Shown here: piece by piece, positions 44,216 through 53,240 of the stretch
Position numbering within the stretch: position 1 is the stretch's first letter
Layout of the letters: the number at the start of each line of letters is the position of its first letter
Assembly (NCBI GenBank): GCA_965115815.1
Contig: OZ220465.1
Coordinates: 1,426,001 to 1,490,000 of the forward strand
DNA length: 64,000 nt
Reading direction: 5' to 3'
Source: VXPW01 sp965115815
Lineage (GTDB): Bacteria > Pseudomonadota > Alphaproteobacteria > TMED109
Program-made: the position numbers and the translations under genes
The notes under the pieces: model-generated
What the model was told of the DNA's origin: nothing
Database searches by the model: none
Seen by the model: only the letters and a program-made list of their open reading frames with translations

Positions 44216-46127
44216 ATGTATATCGATACCGTTCCCAACCGTGGTTCTCCGCCCGCCATCCTCCTGCGCGAAGGGTGGCGCGAAGGCGGAACCGTCAGGA
44301 AGCGCACCTTGGCCAACCTCTCCAAGTGGCCGCCCGCGGTCGTCGAGGGACTGCGCATCCTCCTCCAGGGAGGAACCGCAGTCCGACGTCTCGACGACGC
44401 CTTCGACCTCGTCCGCTCCCGGCCCCATGGTCCTGGGGCCGCGGTGCTGGGAACCCGGAAGAAGCTGGGCTTGGACCGGCGGATCGACCCGAAGCCTTCT
44501 CCCGAGCGCGATCCGGTTCTCGCCCTGATCGTGGCACGCATCCTCGAGCCCGCCTCGAAGCGGGCCACGGCACGGGGGCTGGGCCGAAGTCACCGCGGTC
44601 TCCACCCTAGGCGAGCTCCTCGATGCGGAGTGGGACGAGAATGCCCTCTACGGCGCCATGGACGGGCTCCTGGAACGTCCGGAGAGGATCGAGCGGTCCT
44701 TGGCGAAGCGGCACCTCGAAGAGGGCGGTCGGGTGCGGTAGGACCGGACTTCCGTGTGGATGGAGGGGAGAGCATGCCCCTTGGCCAAGCGAGGTCCTTC
44801 CCGGGATGGCACGAAGGGCACGCTGCCGATCGAGTTCGGCCTTCGGTGCGACCGGGACGGATGTCCGGTGTCGGTGCAGGGGTTCCCCGGCACCACGGCG
44901 GACCCGGCCACGCGGTCCTCGCAGGTCGCCACGCTGCGGGAGCGGTTCTCCTTGGCGAAGGGGGTGCGGGTGGGGGATCGGGGGATGCGGACCGAGGCGC
45001 GCATCCGCGAGGAGGTGAAGCCTGCGGGCCTGGACGGGATCCGCGCCTTGAGGGGACCGGCCATCCGTTCCCGGGTGGAGGCCGGCGACGTCGAGATGTC
45101 GCTCTTCGACGAGAGGGACCGGGCGGAGATCACCCGCGATGCGGATCCCGGCGAGCGCCTCAGGGTCGGCCGCAATCCCCTGCGGGCCGAGGACCGGGCC
45201 CGCACGCGTCAGGAGCTGCTCGAGGCCACCGAGGCGCGGCTCGCACCGATGGCCGCAGCGACACGGCGCGAGACGCGCCGCCTCCAGGGGGCCGGGAAGA
45301 TCGGGGAGCGGGTCGGCACGGTCATCGGCACGTACAAGATGGCCAAGCACTTCACGTGGTCCATCGACGATGACGGTGTCTTCACCTACCAGCGAAACGA
45401 CGCCTCCATCGCGGCCGAGGCCCGGCTCGACGGTCTCTACGGGGTCCGCACCCGCCTGCCGCAGAGCGCACTCGACGGTCCCGGCACGGTGCGGACCTAC
45501 CAGCGGTTGAGCTCCGTGGAACGAGCCTTCCGCAGCCGCAAGACCGTGGACCTGAAGGTGCGTCCCGTCTACCCCCGCACCGAACCCCGAGTCCGCGCCC
45601 ATGTCTTCCTGTGCAGGCTCGCCTACTCCGTCGAAGGGCACCTGCGCCGGAACCTGAGAGCCTGTGCGGAAACTATTGAGCGACCCCGATTCTGGTATCT
45701 GCGATGTGGCTGGAGAGTACATCGGGATCAAACAAGCCCATTCCACATCTGTCAGATTGCTTTCGAAGCGGTCTCTCCGACGCCGATACTTTGCACGAGC
45801 GGCCAGAATCGGGACCGCTCAATAGTTTCCGTACAGGCTCTGAAGCCCCTGCGGTTCGATGACGAGGATGCCGAAGGCGCCGAGGCCCGGCGGCCGTCCG
45901 TCGTGGCGCCGGCAGAAGTCTCGGCGGGCGCCTGGGCCAAGGCGGCCACCAAGAGGACGCCCGGAGGGGATCCGGTGCACCGCTTCCGCACCCTCATCGG
46001 TGGTCTCGCCACCCGCACCCGCAACCCCGTGGCGCCCCGCCTTGCGGGCGCCGAACCCTTCCCGGTCACCACACGGCCCACGCCACTCCAGAGAAAGGCA
46101 TTCAAGCTCCTGGGCGTGAAGCCGTAG
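44216..46127 (+). pseudogene. IS1634-family transposase, frameshifted and split by a MITE-like element
   Basis: The start MYIDTVPNRGSPPAILLREG and KRTLANLSKWPPAVVEGLRI is typical of IS1634 transposases. LGELLDAEWDENALYGAMDG follows in another frame near 44605. A third frame then runs from about 44760 with LGVRVGDRGMRTEARI-like DDE regions (GLRCDRDGCPVSVQGFPGTT, GVRVGDRGMRTEARIREEVK), then RTYQRLSSVERAFRSRKTVD. The 183-bp family A element interrupts it at 45658-45840. The C-terminal part resumes as LKPLRFDDEDAEGAEARRPS and ends PLQRKAFKLLGVKP at 46127. Removing the insert and one TGA rejoins the protein. The earlier frameshifts mean it was probably dead already. Confidence 0.85.
45658..45840 (+). 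repeat. 183-bp MITE-like element, family A, copy 3
   Basis: Identical length and nearly identical sequence to the copies at 454 and 2195, in the same orientation. TGA flanks it at 45655-45657 and 45841-45843. It lies inside the IS1634-type transposase gene, between HLRRNL and KPLRFDDED, so it moved after that element had arrived. Confidence 0.92.
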
Positions 46128-46209
46128 TGTACCCAGTCCGACACCGCTGAAATGTACCGAATGTCATTTTTATCAGATACTTAGGTCTGATCGGCTCTGG
46201 AACTTCGGC

Positions 46210-46855
46210 TTAACAAGCGCCCGCCGATTCGTATGATGTCTTCGAATCGTGGATGCGGGAATCACCCATGGACCAGTGAATCGTCGACCTGAAGTCGACC
46301 ACCTTCTCGGACCGCCGCCTGACCCGGCAGCAGATCGCGGATGTCCGGGAGACCGTGGGGAGGATCTCGAGTTCCCGGTTCGTGAAGAGATCGAGTGCCG
46401 GCTGGTTGGGTCGATCTCGGGCGAGGCGTTCGAGGTTCATGATGCGCCCTGCGGTCCCGGCCTCGAAGGCGAGCGTCTTGCGCAGGTCGTCGGCGTCGTC
46501 GAGCCGGCGGTTCTCGATCCGGGTGCCGACCTTGAGGACACGGAAGTACTCTTCGAGGGTCCATCGCGCCTCGTACCCGGCGACGATGCGCCGTGCATGT
46601 TCGAGGTCGGGCCCACCCTCGGTGGTGCGCAGCACCCCGTGAAGCGGCTCGCGGTCCGGGGGCGGCCGGCGTTCCCGGACCGAGACGGCAAGCATGGGCG
46701 TCGGCGTCCGGTCGTCCCGGTCTTTCGGCAGCACGAGTTCGACGGTGGCGGCGCGGAGTTCGAGGACGGCCTTGCGCTCGAGACGCGGTCGGGGACCGCC
46801 GCAGGAACGGATGCGGAGGGTCTTCGTTCCCGGGACCGGCTGCCGGGCCATGGGG
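46210..46855 (-). pseudogene. IS4-family transposase, C-terminal fragment
   Basis: The minus-strand frame reads RKAVLELRAATVELVLPKDR, then HGVLRTTEGGPDLEHARRIV, GYEARWTLEEYFRVLKVGTR and IENRRLDDADDLRKTLAFEA, ending with LERLARDRPNQPALDLFTNR. YxxRWxxExxFRxLKxG is the C-terminal signature of IS4 transposases, with the last catalytic Glu. About the first 200 residues are missing: the fragment stops exactly where the ISAs1-type element end begins at 46856, so that insertion (or a recombination at it) removed them. Confidence 0.75.
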
Positions 46856-48090
46856 CAGGCCTTTCCCATGCTCCGGGGATTCTGCGAACGTTGGATGAAG
46901 GGAGGCTGAACCGGCCGGTTCTGGTGGTGTGCGGGATGTGCGGAACCGTTCCCGGGGCGTTGCAGGCGCGGGGTTGGTTCCTTGGACGCCTTGGTTTCGG
47001 AGTGTGGCAGCGGTCCAGTCTGTCGGCCCCCGGGAAGGGCTCGGCCGCGCGGCGGCCTCTCAGGGCCGGGTCAGGGCGTGGATGGCTTCGCTGCGGTCCC
47101 GTGGCAGGCGTCGCCGGGTTTCGACGAGGCTCTCCGCCTCGCGGCGGTGGGCGAAGATCACCGCGAGCGCAAGGTGGTTGAGACGGGCCCGGTGGGCGGG
47201 CCGTGGCCGGTGCGGGTCCGGCGGGCGTCTTTGCCCAAGACGCAATCCCTGGGTCGATGGTTCCGATGTTCCACGGCCCAGTGGCCCCGATTCCGCCGGA
47301 GCAGATCCTCCGGCGTCGCGGCCTCGGGAGCCAGCGAGGTGCGGACCTACGCGGTTTCGGTGTCGTCGTTTCCGACCTCCTTCCCCTTCTTCTTATGCGG
47401 TTCCCGGGGTCGGCCGGCGGCGCCACATCCGGCGGCAGGGGCTGCGGGCGCGCCAGCCGCGCCCGGGCCTCGGGCCGCAGCGGCGGGAGGAACCGCTCCT
47501 TCGGCGTGCCGTGCGGGTCGGGGTACGGCCCGGGGGCGCGGGCGAACCCCCGGGTTCGGCCCAGACCCTCCCCGCCCGCCGCCCGGTACCGGGTGCCAGG
47601 AACGCGTTCCGGAGCACCGAACGTCTCGGCCCCGAGCCCCCGATGGCCGTGCGCCGCCCGCCCGTCGTCGGCGAGCCGCCGGGTCCTCCGCGCCGGGAAG
47701 AAGGAGCCGGGTTCGGGAACCCTCCGGGGGCCGAAAGCACCGGGAAACGCGTGGGATTCGCGAGCCACTCCCGCCGATCCCGCGGTCGCGCGGACCGCAC
47801 GGAAAGGCGCCGTTCTGCCCCGCCGCCCAGCCCCGTGCCCCGGAAGGTCGCGATCGAACGCAGGCCGCGGCCCGCCCGCCGACGACAGCCCAGGTAGTGA
47901 TGCGCGTCCATCCAGGCGTCCCGGCGCGGCCGTTCCTCCGTCTTCGCCAGACGTACCTCGACCTCGGACCGGGAGAACCCGGCAGGGGTCTCCCGGTACA
48001 CCGGGCCGGCTTCCCTGCGGTCGCGCATCACCCTGCCCGGAGCATTGCACCGGCAGCACAAGAACGCCAGAGGGGGCAGATCGCACGGGG
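46856..48090 (-). pseudogene. DUF4338 (DruA-like)/ISAs1 fusion transposase remnant, copy B
   Basis: Read on the minus strand, the first half is a DUF4338 domain: SEVEVRLAKTEERPRRDAWM, DAHHYLGCRRRAGRGLRSIA, RDRREWLANPTRFPVL, and in a second frame GLGRTRGFARAPGPYPDPHG with LPPLRPEARARLARPQPLPP. Near 47395 it passes to an ISAs1 C-terminus: RNRGHWAVEH-like, RNHRPRDCVL, ARRTRTGHGP, LNHLALAVIFAHRREAESLV, ending at about 47065. A 3' non-coding tail runs to the element end at 46856. The DDE core between the two domains is deleted and frames shift repeatedly. The domain order matches long DUF4338-ISAs1 transposases as I know them. Confidence 0.7.
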
Positions 48091-48180
48091 CCCGCGCGCG
48101 AACCTACGCAACCTCACCATGCCTGCCAGCAAGAAAACACCAACAAATAAGCGTGGGAATGTCCTGGACGAGGGGCACGG

Positions 48181-49746
48181 TCATGCGGGTTCGGCGCGGA
48201 GGTCGAGGAGATTCCGCGCCGCGCGCCCGCAGGCCACGCCGATCAGGTGGACCGGGCCGTCGTGGTCGCGGTAGGTCTCCGCATAGCCCCGTGCGCGCAT
48301 CTGCGCCATCGCCGCATCCAGCGCGGCGGCGCCGTCCTCCTCGCCGTCGGCCATCTTGAACTCCAGCACGAAGACCTGACCACCGAGACGCACCACCAGG
48401 TCCGCACGGCCGCGGTGCGAGGCTTCCTCCGCGCTGAGATCCGCCCCGGCCGCGCGCAGGCACATGTAGAGGAGGCCCGCATACCAAGCCTCGTAGCGCG
48501 CGAGGTCGCCCTTCGCATGCCACTGGTAGGGGATCCCCGCGAGCCAAGCGCGCAGCTTCTCGCCGAAGCCCGCGAAGTCGTGCGCCTCCAGCAACGCGCA
48601 GAACTCCCGCCCCCGCTCCGGCGGATCGGGGGCGTTCTGCCCCAACCACGCGAGCAGCCCGTCGTTCAGGCTGAGCCGGACCTCGAGATTGGGATAGTCC
48701 AGCCGGTAGAAGATCCTGTGGCCGCGTTTCTCCTCCCCCGCAATGGTCAGGTATCCGGCCTGGAACAGCAGCGCCTCGATGTCGATGTCGCCGACCTCGA
48801 ACTTCGAGACCCGCGACATGTCCGCCAGACGGCCCTCCAGTTCCATCGGGCTCACGGACTTCTCCATCAGCATCCGGAACAGGAAGTCCGGAGACCCCGT
48901 CTCGAACCAGTAGGGGCGGAATTCCCGATGGTCGAACAGCAGGAGCACATCGTAGGGATTGTAGACCCGCTCCCCGCCCCGCCAGTGGTAGCCGTTGTAC
49001 CAAGTGCGGATCTTCTCGCGGTCCAGCCCGTCCAGCTCGGGGCCGAACACCCGGTCCAGATCCTCCTCGCGGTAGCCGCAGATCGTGGCGAAGCGCGGAT
49101 CGAGGCTGATGTCCTTCAGATTGTTGAGCCCCGAGAACAGGCTGACCTTCGAGAACATGCTGACCCCGGTGACGAAGACGAAGCGGACATGGCGGGCACT
49201 GTCCTTGACGATGCCGTAGAAGCCGCGCAGGTAGTCCCGGTTGGCCGTCGCGCGCTCGGGATCGTGGAGCACGTCGAGGATCGGCTTGTCGTACTCGTCC
49301 ACCAGCACCACGACCGGCCGACCGGTGGCGCCGTGCAGCCGGTCGAGTACGTTCCGCAGCCGCCGCGGACCGGTATCGGCGGTCCGGGCGGGCGAGAGAC
49401 CGTGCTCGCGCTCCACGCTCTCCAGTTGCTCGATGACGTCCCCTTCGATCTCGCCCGGCTCGTCGTATTTCCCGCCGAAGCTCAGCCGCACCACCGGATG
49501 CGGCGAGGACCAGTCCCAGTGGGGGTGGATGGCCAGTCCCCGGAACAGGGGCTCGTGGCCGGCGAACAGCGACCCCAGCGTGTCGAGCAGCAGGCTCTTG
49601 CCGAAACGGCGCGGACGCGACAGGAAATAGTGGCGCCCCTCGTCCACCAGCTGCCGGACGAGCAACGTCTTGTCGACATAGTAGAAGTCCTCGCTCCGGA
49701 TCGTCGGAAAGTCCTGGATCCCGATCGGAAGGCGGCGGCGGGTCAT
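48181..49746 (-). CDS. AAA-family ATPase with C-terminal PD-(D/E)XK nuclease-like domain (DUF1703 type)
   Basis: An intact 521-residue protein. It begins MTRRRLPIGIQDFPTIRSED, then FYYVDKTLLVRQLVDEGR, a Walker A-type loop SRPRRFGKSLLLDTLGSLFA and Walker B VVVLVDEYDKPILDVL, VTGVSMFSKVSLFSGLNNLK, and TWYNGYHWRGGERVYNPYDV. The C-terminal domain ends with HRGRADLVVRLGGQVFVLEF followed by Lys, the D...ExK pattern of PD-(D/E)XK nucleases. GGGAGAG precedes the ATG. The family is widespread and often multi-copy; its role is unknown, with mobile-element or defence-type roles proposed. It is the only undamaged non-IS gene in this stretch apart from the FMN reductase. Confidence 0.88.
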   Translation of the reverse strand: MTRRRLPIGIQDFPTIRSEDFYYVDKTLLVRQLVDEGRHYFLSRPRRFGKSLLLDTLGSLFAGHEPLFRGLAIHPHWDWSSPHPVVRLSFGGKYDEPGEIEGDVIEQLESVEREHGLSPARTADTGPRRLRNVLDRLHGATGRPVVVLVDEYDKPILDVLHDPERATANRDYLRGFYGIVKDSARHVRFVFVTGVSMFSKVSLFSGLNNLKDISLDPRFATICGYREEDLDRVFGPELDGLDREKIRTWYNGYHWRGGERVYNPYDVLLLFDHREFRPYWFETGSPDFLFRMLMEKSVSPMELEGRLADMSRVSKFEVGDIDIEALLFQAGYLTIAGEEKRGHRIFYRLDYPNLEVRLSLNDGLLAWLGQNAPDPPERGREFCALLEAHDFAGFGEKLRAWLAGIPYQWHAKGDLARYEAWYAGLLYMCLRAAGADLSAEEASHRGRADLVVRLGGQVFVLEFKMADGEEDGAAALDAAMAQMRARGYAETYRDHDGPVHLIGVACGRAARNLLDLRAEPA

Positions 49747-49973
49747 CGGTCTCTCCCTTCGCGGCGCCGGCACCTGCGGGCAGGCGGGGTGCGCGGAACC
49801 TTCCTCGTCGTGGCTCCGAAGGTCCCGGAACCGCCGCATCGATGTACGGCCACGCTATCCGCTTGCCTGCCCATGAGCAAGGAACGGATACGACCGGGGC
49901 GCACAGGACGGACCCCCCGATGTTCGTTCGGGGGACGCTGCCTGATCCCTGCATGGGTCCGCAGACGAGGAGC

Positions 49974-50179
49974 CAGGCCTTTCCCATGCTCCGGGGATTC
50001 TGCGGACGTTGGATGAAGGGAGGCTGAAACGGCCGGTTCTGGTGGTGTGTGGGATGTGCGGAACCGTTCCCGGGGCATTGCAGGCGCGGGGTTGGTCCCT
50101 TGGGCGTCCGGGTTTCGGAGTGTGGCAGCGGTTCGGTGTCGGCCTCCGGGAAGGGCTCGGCCGCGTGGAGGCCGCTCAG
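49974..50179 (-). repeat. ISAs1-type element 3' tail, copy C
   Basis: About 206 bp begin at the same CAGGCCTTTCCCATGCTCCG end as copies at 7426 and 46856 and match them to GCTCAG at 50179, after which the sequence is unrelated. Only the non-coding 3' end of the element is left; no transposase codons remain. Its right side joins the IS5-type pseudogene. Confidence 0.75.
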
Positions 50180-50203
50180 AGCATGATTCAAAACTCCATA
50201 TAA

Positions 50204-51050
50204 TCAGTAGCTTGTGGCTTCACTGAGGGTTTCGGCCCGTCCGAGGCGGCGCACCAAGATGCGGATCACGGCCCGTTGCAGTCCTGCCCGCGAGCTCTCC
50301 AGCCGTCGTTCGTAGTCCTTCGCCCGACATCGGCAGCGGCCCAGCTCGCCGAACCACCGCTCGACGATCCCGCGTCGCGGAAGCCCCTCGAAACCCTTCG
50401 GTTCCTGGGGTTGTGCCACGATCTCGAGGTCCGGAGCGTCCGACATCGCGGTCCGGGCCCGGGCCCGTTCGGGACCGCGGTACCCCCGTCTGCCCAGACC
50501 TTCTGCAGACTCGGCAGGGTCGTGCGCAGTTCGGCGAGGATCGCCGGCGCACCCTCCCGATCCTGCACAAGGGCGGGGTGCACCGGCAGGACCCAAGGGA
50601 GCCCGAGGGGATCGATCCCCGCGTGCCGCTGTCTCCCCTGGATCTGGTTCCCGCCGTCCGCGCCCCTCGGCCCACCGCTCTCCGTCGTCTGCACGGATGG
50701 TCGATCACCCCCGCCGTCGTCGAACGCCGGCCCTCCCGCTCCCGGGCCGGACCCCGCAACGCCGCCCCGAGATCCCCCTACCGGCCCGGGTCCCGCCACC
50801 GGTACCAGGAGTACCGGACCGTCGAAGTCGCGGGAACACCAAGCGGGAGCGCACGCCACCGGCACCCCGTCCTCCACGGGTACCGCAGCGCATGCACCCC
50901 TTCGCGCAGGTCGACCGCACGGGGACGGCCCGTCGACGACGGCGCCGGAAGCCGCGGCGCCGGACGAGCCCCTTCCGCGTCGGTCCGAGCGCGTTCGAAG
51001 CGATCCCCCCGACGCGGATCCTTCGCGCGAGCGGTCTTGGTCCAAGCCAA
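50204..51050 (-). pseudogene. IS5-family transposase, frameshifted
   Basis: On the minus strand MAWTKTARAKDPRRGDRFER opens the protein. LREGVHALRYPWRTGCRWRA and STVRYSWYRWRD follow. In another frame come RPSVQTTESGGPRGADGGNQ, IQGRQRHAGIDPLGLPWVLP and KVWADGGTAV; then LPRRGIVERWFGELGRCRCR and AKDYERRLESS. This is the IS5 order: N-terminal helix-turn-helix region, QSVKTTESGG with the first Asp, HVDTLGLL, ADGGYAG with the second Asp, and the WVVERTFAWLGRCRR glutamate region. At least two frameshifts break it. Its ends do not match the small elements A or B. Confidence 0.82.
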
Positions 51051-51155
51051 GGCATCCTCCCGAGGTCGTCGCCAGCCACATCGTAGAGGCTAGGGCCTGT
51101 TAACGCATTATGTGGTGGAATCCGGATCCCCGGTTCGTAGCGAGGATTCCCGGTC

Positions 51156-51605
51156 ATGGAACGCACGCAAGCCCAGTACGAGCGTATCGCTCCGGTCTTT
51201 CCGAAGCACCGAGGCAAGGTCTTGCTCCGGAATGTGTCGGTTCGTAACGCGATTCTGTACGTGGCCGAGCAGGGATGCAAGCGGCGCGGGCTGCCGGCGC
51301 ACTTCGGCCACGGGCACATCCTCTCCACCCGGAGGAACCGCTGGGCGCAGAAGGGCGTCCTGGATCGGGGGTGGGCGGAATGGCAGCGTCTGGAGATCCT
51401 CCGGGGGAAGGTCGAGGTGCGGTCGCTGGACCGCACGATGGTACAGGTGCACCCGGACGGTACGGGAGCACTCGAAAAGCATGATGCTCGGGCCCTCGGG
51501 AAGTCGCGCGGGGGCGGGACCCCCAAGCTTCATCGGGTCGCTGCGAAGGATCGAAGCGCCGTGGGGTTCTCCCGGTCCGGAGGGCAGGAGGGCGACGGGC
51601 CCTAG
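51156..51605 (+). pseudogene. IS5-family transposase orfA, cut by a MITE-like element
   Basis: An open frame of 149 residues starting MERTQAQYERIAPVFPKHRG, with LLRNVSVRNAILYVAEQGCK, RRGLPAHFGHGHILSTRRNR, and LGKSRGGGTPKLHRVAAKDR. It is the first half of a two-frame IS5-type transposase, normally joined to orfB by frameshifting. orfB is absent: the frame ends at a TAG that is part of the CTAG target copy (51602-51605) of a family B element. A likely element end GGGCCTGTTAACGCATTATG lies near 51092, upstream of the gene. Confidence 0.8.
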
Positions 51606-51855
51606 TGGTACGGAATCATTGGATTGGGGGCTGCAGGCATGAGCTGGCCCCGATGCTCAGACCTGACACCTGATCCATAGAGGTCTAATCCATAGAGGTC
51701 TAATCGACCTATTTTGTTCCTTATTTGATTCTTAGAAGCGGTGCGAGAATCTCAGCGAACAGCCCGGTTCCAGTGGGTGCCGACACGGGACCGACACGGA
51801 CCGACACGGAAATACCGCCCCATCCTGCAGCCATCAATGCAACATCGGTGGACTA
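51606..51855. repeat. ~250-bp MITE-like element, family B, copy 2
   Basis: Matches the copy at 13589-13833 along its whole length, with the same inverted ends and CTAG on both sides (51602-51605, 51856-51859). It differs by small indels, including a repeated ATCCATAGAGGTCTA unit near 51675-51700. The left CTAG supplies the stop codon of the truncated transposase frame. Confidence 0.82.
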
Positions 51856-52014
51856 CTAGAATCCCTTGTTCAACATGGGTTAATCCCCGGCGTTCGCAGG
51901 CCACCCGATTGATCGGGAACATCCTGCCGAACGCAAGAAGCCACCGGAGTTCGGGTACGCGAATGGCTGCGCTGGGAAGCTTCACGCCACCCGGCGATAC
52001 GGAAGCAGCCGGGA

Positions 52015-52605
52015 TCAACCCCGCGCGGTCGCGCCCGGGTTTCCGGCGCGGGCGGTTTTCAGGGCCCCGGCATACCACTCGACCTGATCGGCAAAGTCGC
52101 CGAATCTCCGAAGGGTGTCGGAGTCGCCGGTGCGGCCGTGGTCGTCGAAGATTTCGTGTACGCGGCCAACCCGGAACGGAGCCCCGATCGGCGGAGCTCC
52201 CAGAACCGTGAACAGGTGCCGCAGCGGGACGGCTGCAAGGGCTCCGCCGAGGGGTCCGGGCGAATAGGTGCAGACGGCGGAAGGTTTGCGGACGTACTCG
52301 GGAAGGAAGTGATCGAGCAGATTGACCAGAGCAGGTGGAACGGATCCGTTGTACTCGGCGCTGACGGCAACAAATGCGTCTGCATGGTCAAGGATGCCGT
52401 GGACGGACTCGAGTGCTTCCGGAGCTTCTCCCTCAGGGTACTCCCGATAGCGTTTCTCCAAGAGCGGGAGGCGGTATTCCAGGGGATCGATGAGGGTGGC
52501 CTCGGTTCCCCGGTCGCGGAATCCCCGGGCGACGAAACGCGCCATCCGGATTCCGACCCGCTGCGGTCGGACGGAGCCGTAGAGTACGGCGATATGCAGG
52601 TTCAT
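52015..52605 (-). CDS. NADPH-dependent FMN reductase family protein
   Basis: A 196-residue flavodoxin-like protein: MNLHIAVLYGSVRPQRVGIR with the phosphate-binding GSxRxxR loop, DAFVAVSAEYNGSVPPALVN with the conserved EYNGS-type flavin/NADPH segment, and LDHFLPEYVRKPSAVCTYSP. Family members reduce FMN, quinones, azo dyes or chromate; the true substrate cannot be told. I chose ATG 52605 because the conserved first strand starts there; a longer frame to 52689 has no conserved residues. It stands alone between IS remnants and is intact. Confidence 0.88.
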   Translation of the reverse strand: MNLHIAVLYGSVRPQRVGIRMARFVARGFRDRGTEATLIDPLEYRLPLLEKRYREYPEGEAPEALESVHGILDHADAFVAVSAEYNGSVPPALVNLLDHFLPEYVRKPSAVCTYSPGPLGGALAAVPLRHLFTVLGAPPIGAPFRVGRVHEIFDDHGRTGDSDTLRRFGDFADQVEWYAGALKTARAGNPGATARG

Positions 52606-52769
52606 GGCAGGATCGCCTTTTCGGCAAGGGTCAGACGGCTCGGCCGGGGTGCATCCCTGCAACATGGGATAGGGCGGGCTCCTGCACATCCTGACCGATT
52701 CCGGAGGGTTCCATGGATGGGGAGAATTCCCGTCCCGGAAGGGCCCGCCCGGCCGATCCGAACGGCCTC

Positions 52770-53110
52770 GCGCGCGTCTTCATCGAAGCCACGCAGCCGA
52801 GGTCTTTCTCGGCCATCTGCCGGTGTCCCATACCATCCTGTACGGGCCCGGGCCAGGATGCAAGGGGTGGGGTCGGCCGGTGCACGTCGGCAACGAACCC
52901 GCTCTTCCCGCGTGGATGCACCGCGGGTGAAGAACGGCGGGCGGGACCCGGTGGGGTGCCGGGGCGGCCGCGCCCGGAGATCCTCCGGGGCAGAGGAGGA
53001 CGTCGCCGGGCGGGATGGCGGTGAAGGTACCCGGACAGGAGCGCGGACATCCCGGTCTCCGGACCATCGGGAAGTTGCGCGGGGGCGCGATCAGAGGAGC
53101 CGGCGTCTGC
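52770..53110 (+). pseudogene. very degraded IS5-type orfA
   Basis: Plus-strand pieces resemble the first frame of the IS5-type gene at 51156: VFLGHLPVSHTILYGPGPGC, KGWGRPVHVGNEPALPAWMH, and later MAVKVPGQERGHPGLRTIGK then LRGGAIRGAG, in the same order as VRNAILYVAEQGCKRRGLPA, HFGHGH and VQVHPDGTGALEKH, GKSRGGG. Many residues have changed and at least one stop is present. It would be an old, independent copy. The resemblance is moderate only. Confidence 0.35.
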
Positions 53111-53166
53111 CGGCCGACCGCCTGCGGGTTCGCCGTTCGGACGCAACGCATGCGCGGATTCGATTC

Positions 53167-53176
53167 GGGGGGGGGG
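53167..53176 (+). repeat. tract of ten G before znuA
   Basis: Ten consecutive G residues lie directly before a TTGACG (53178-53183) that could be a -35 element for znuA. Such tracts can change length by slippage. Whether it affects znuA expression cannot be told from one sequence. Confidence 0.6.
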
Positions 53177-53240
53177 ATTGACGGGTCGACTACAACTCCG
53201 GGATTTGCCGGATTCGCCGGCGGCAGAGGTGGTCCCACTC

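Noticed and set aside
46856..48090. An active Druantia defence system
   Set aside because: The DruA-like domain is frameshifted and joined to an ISAs1 end; no druB-E or helicase genes are nearby.
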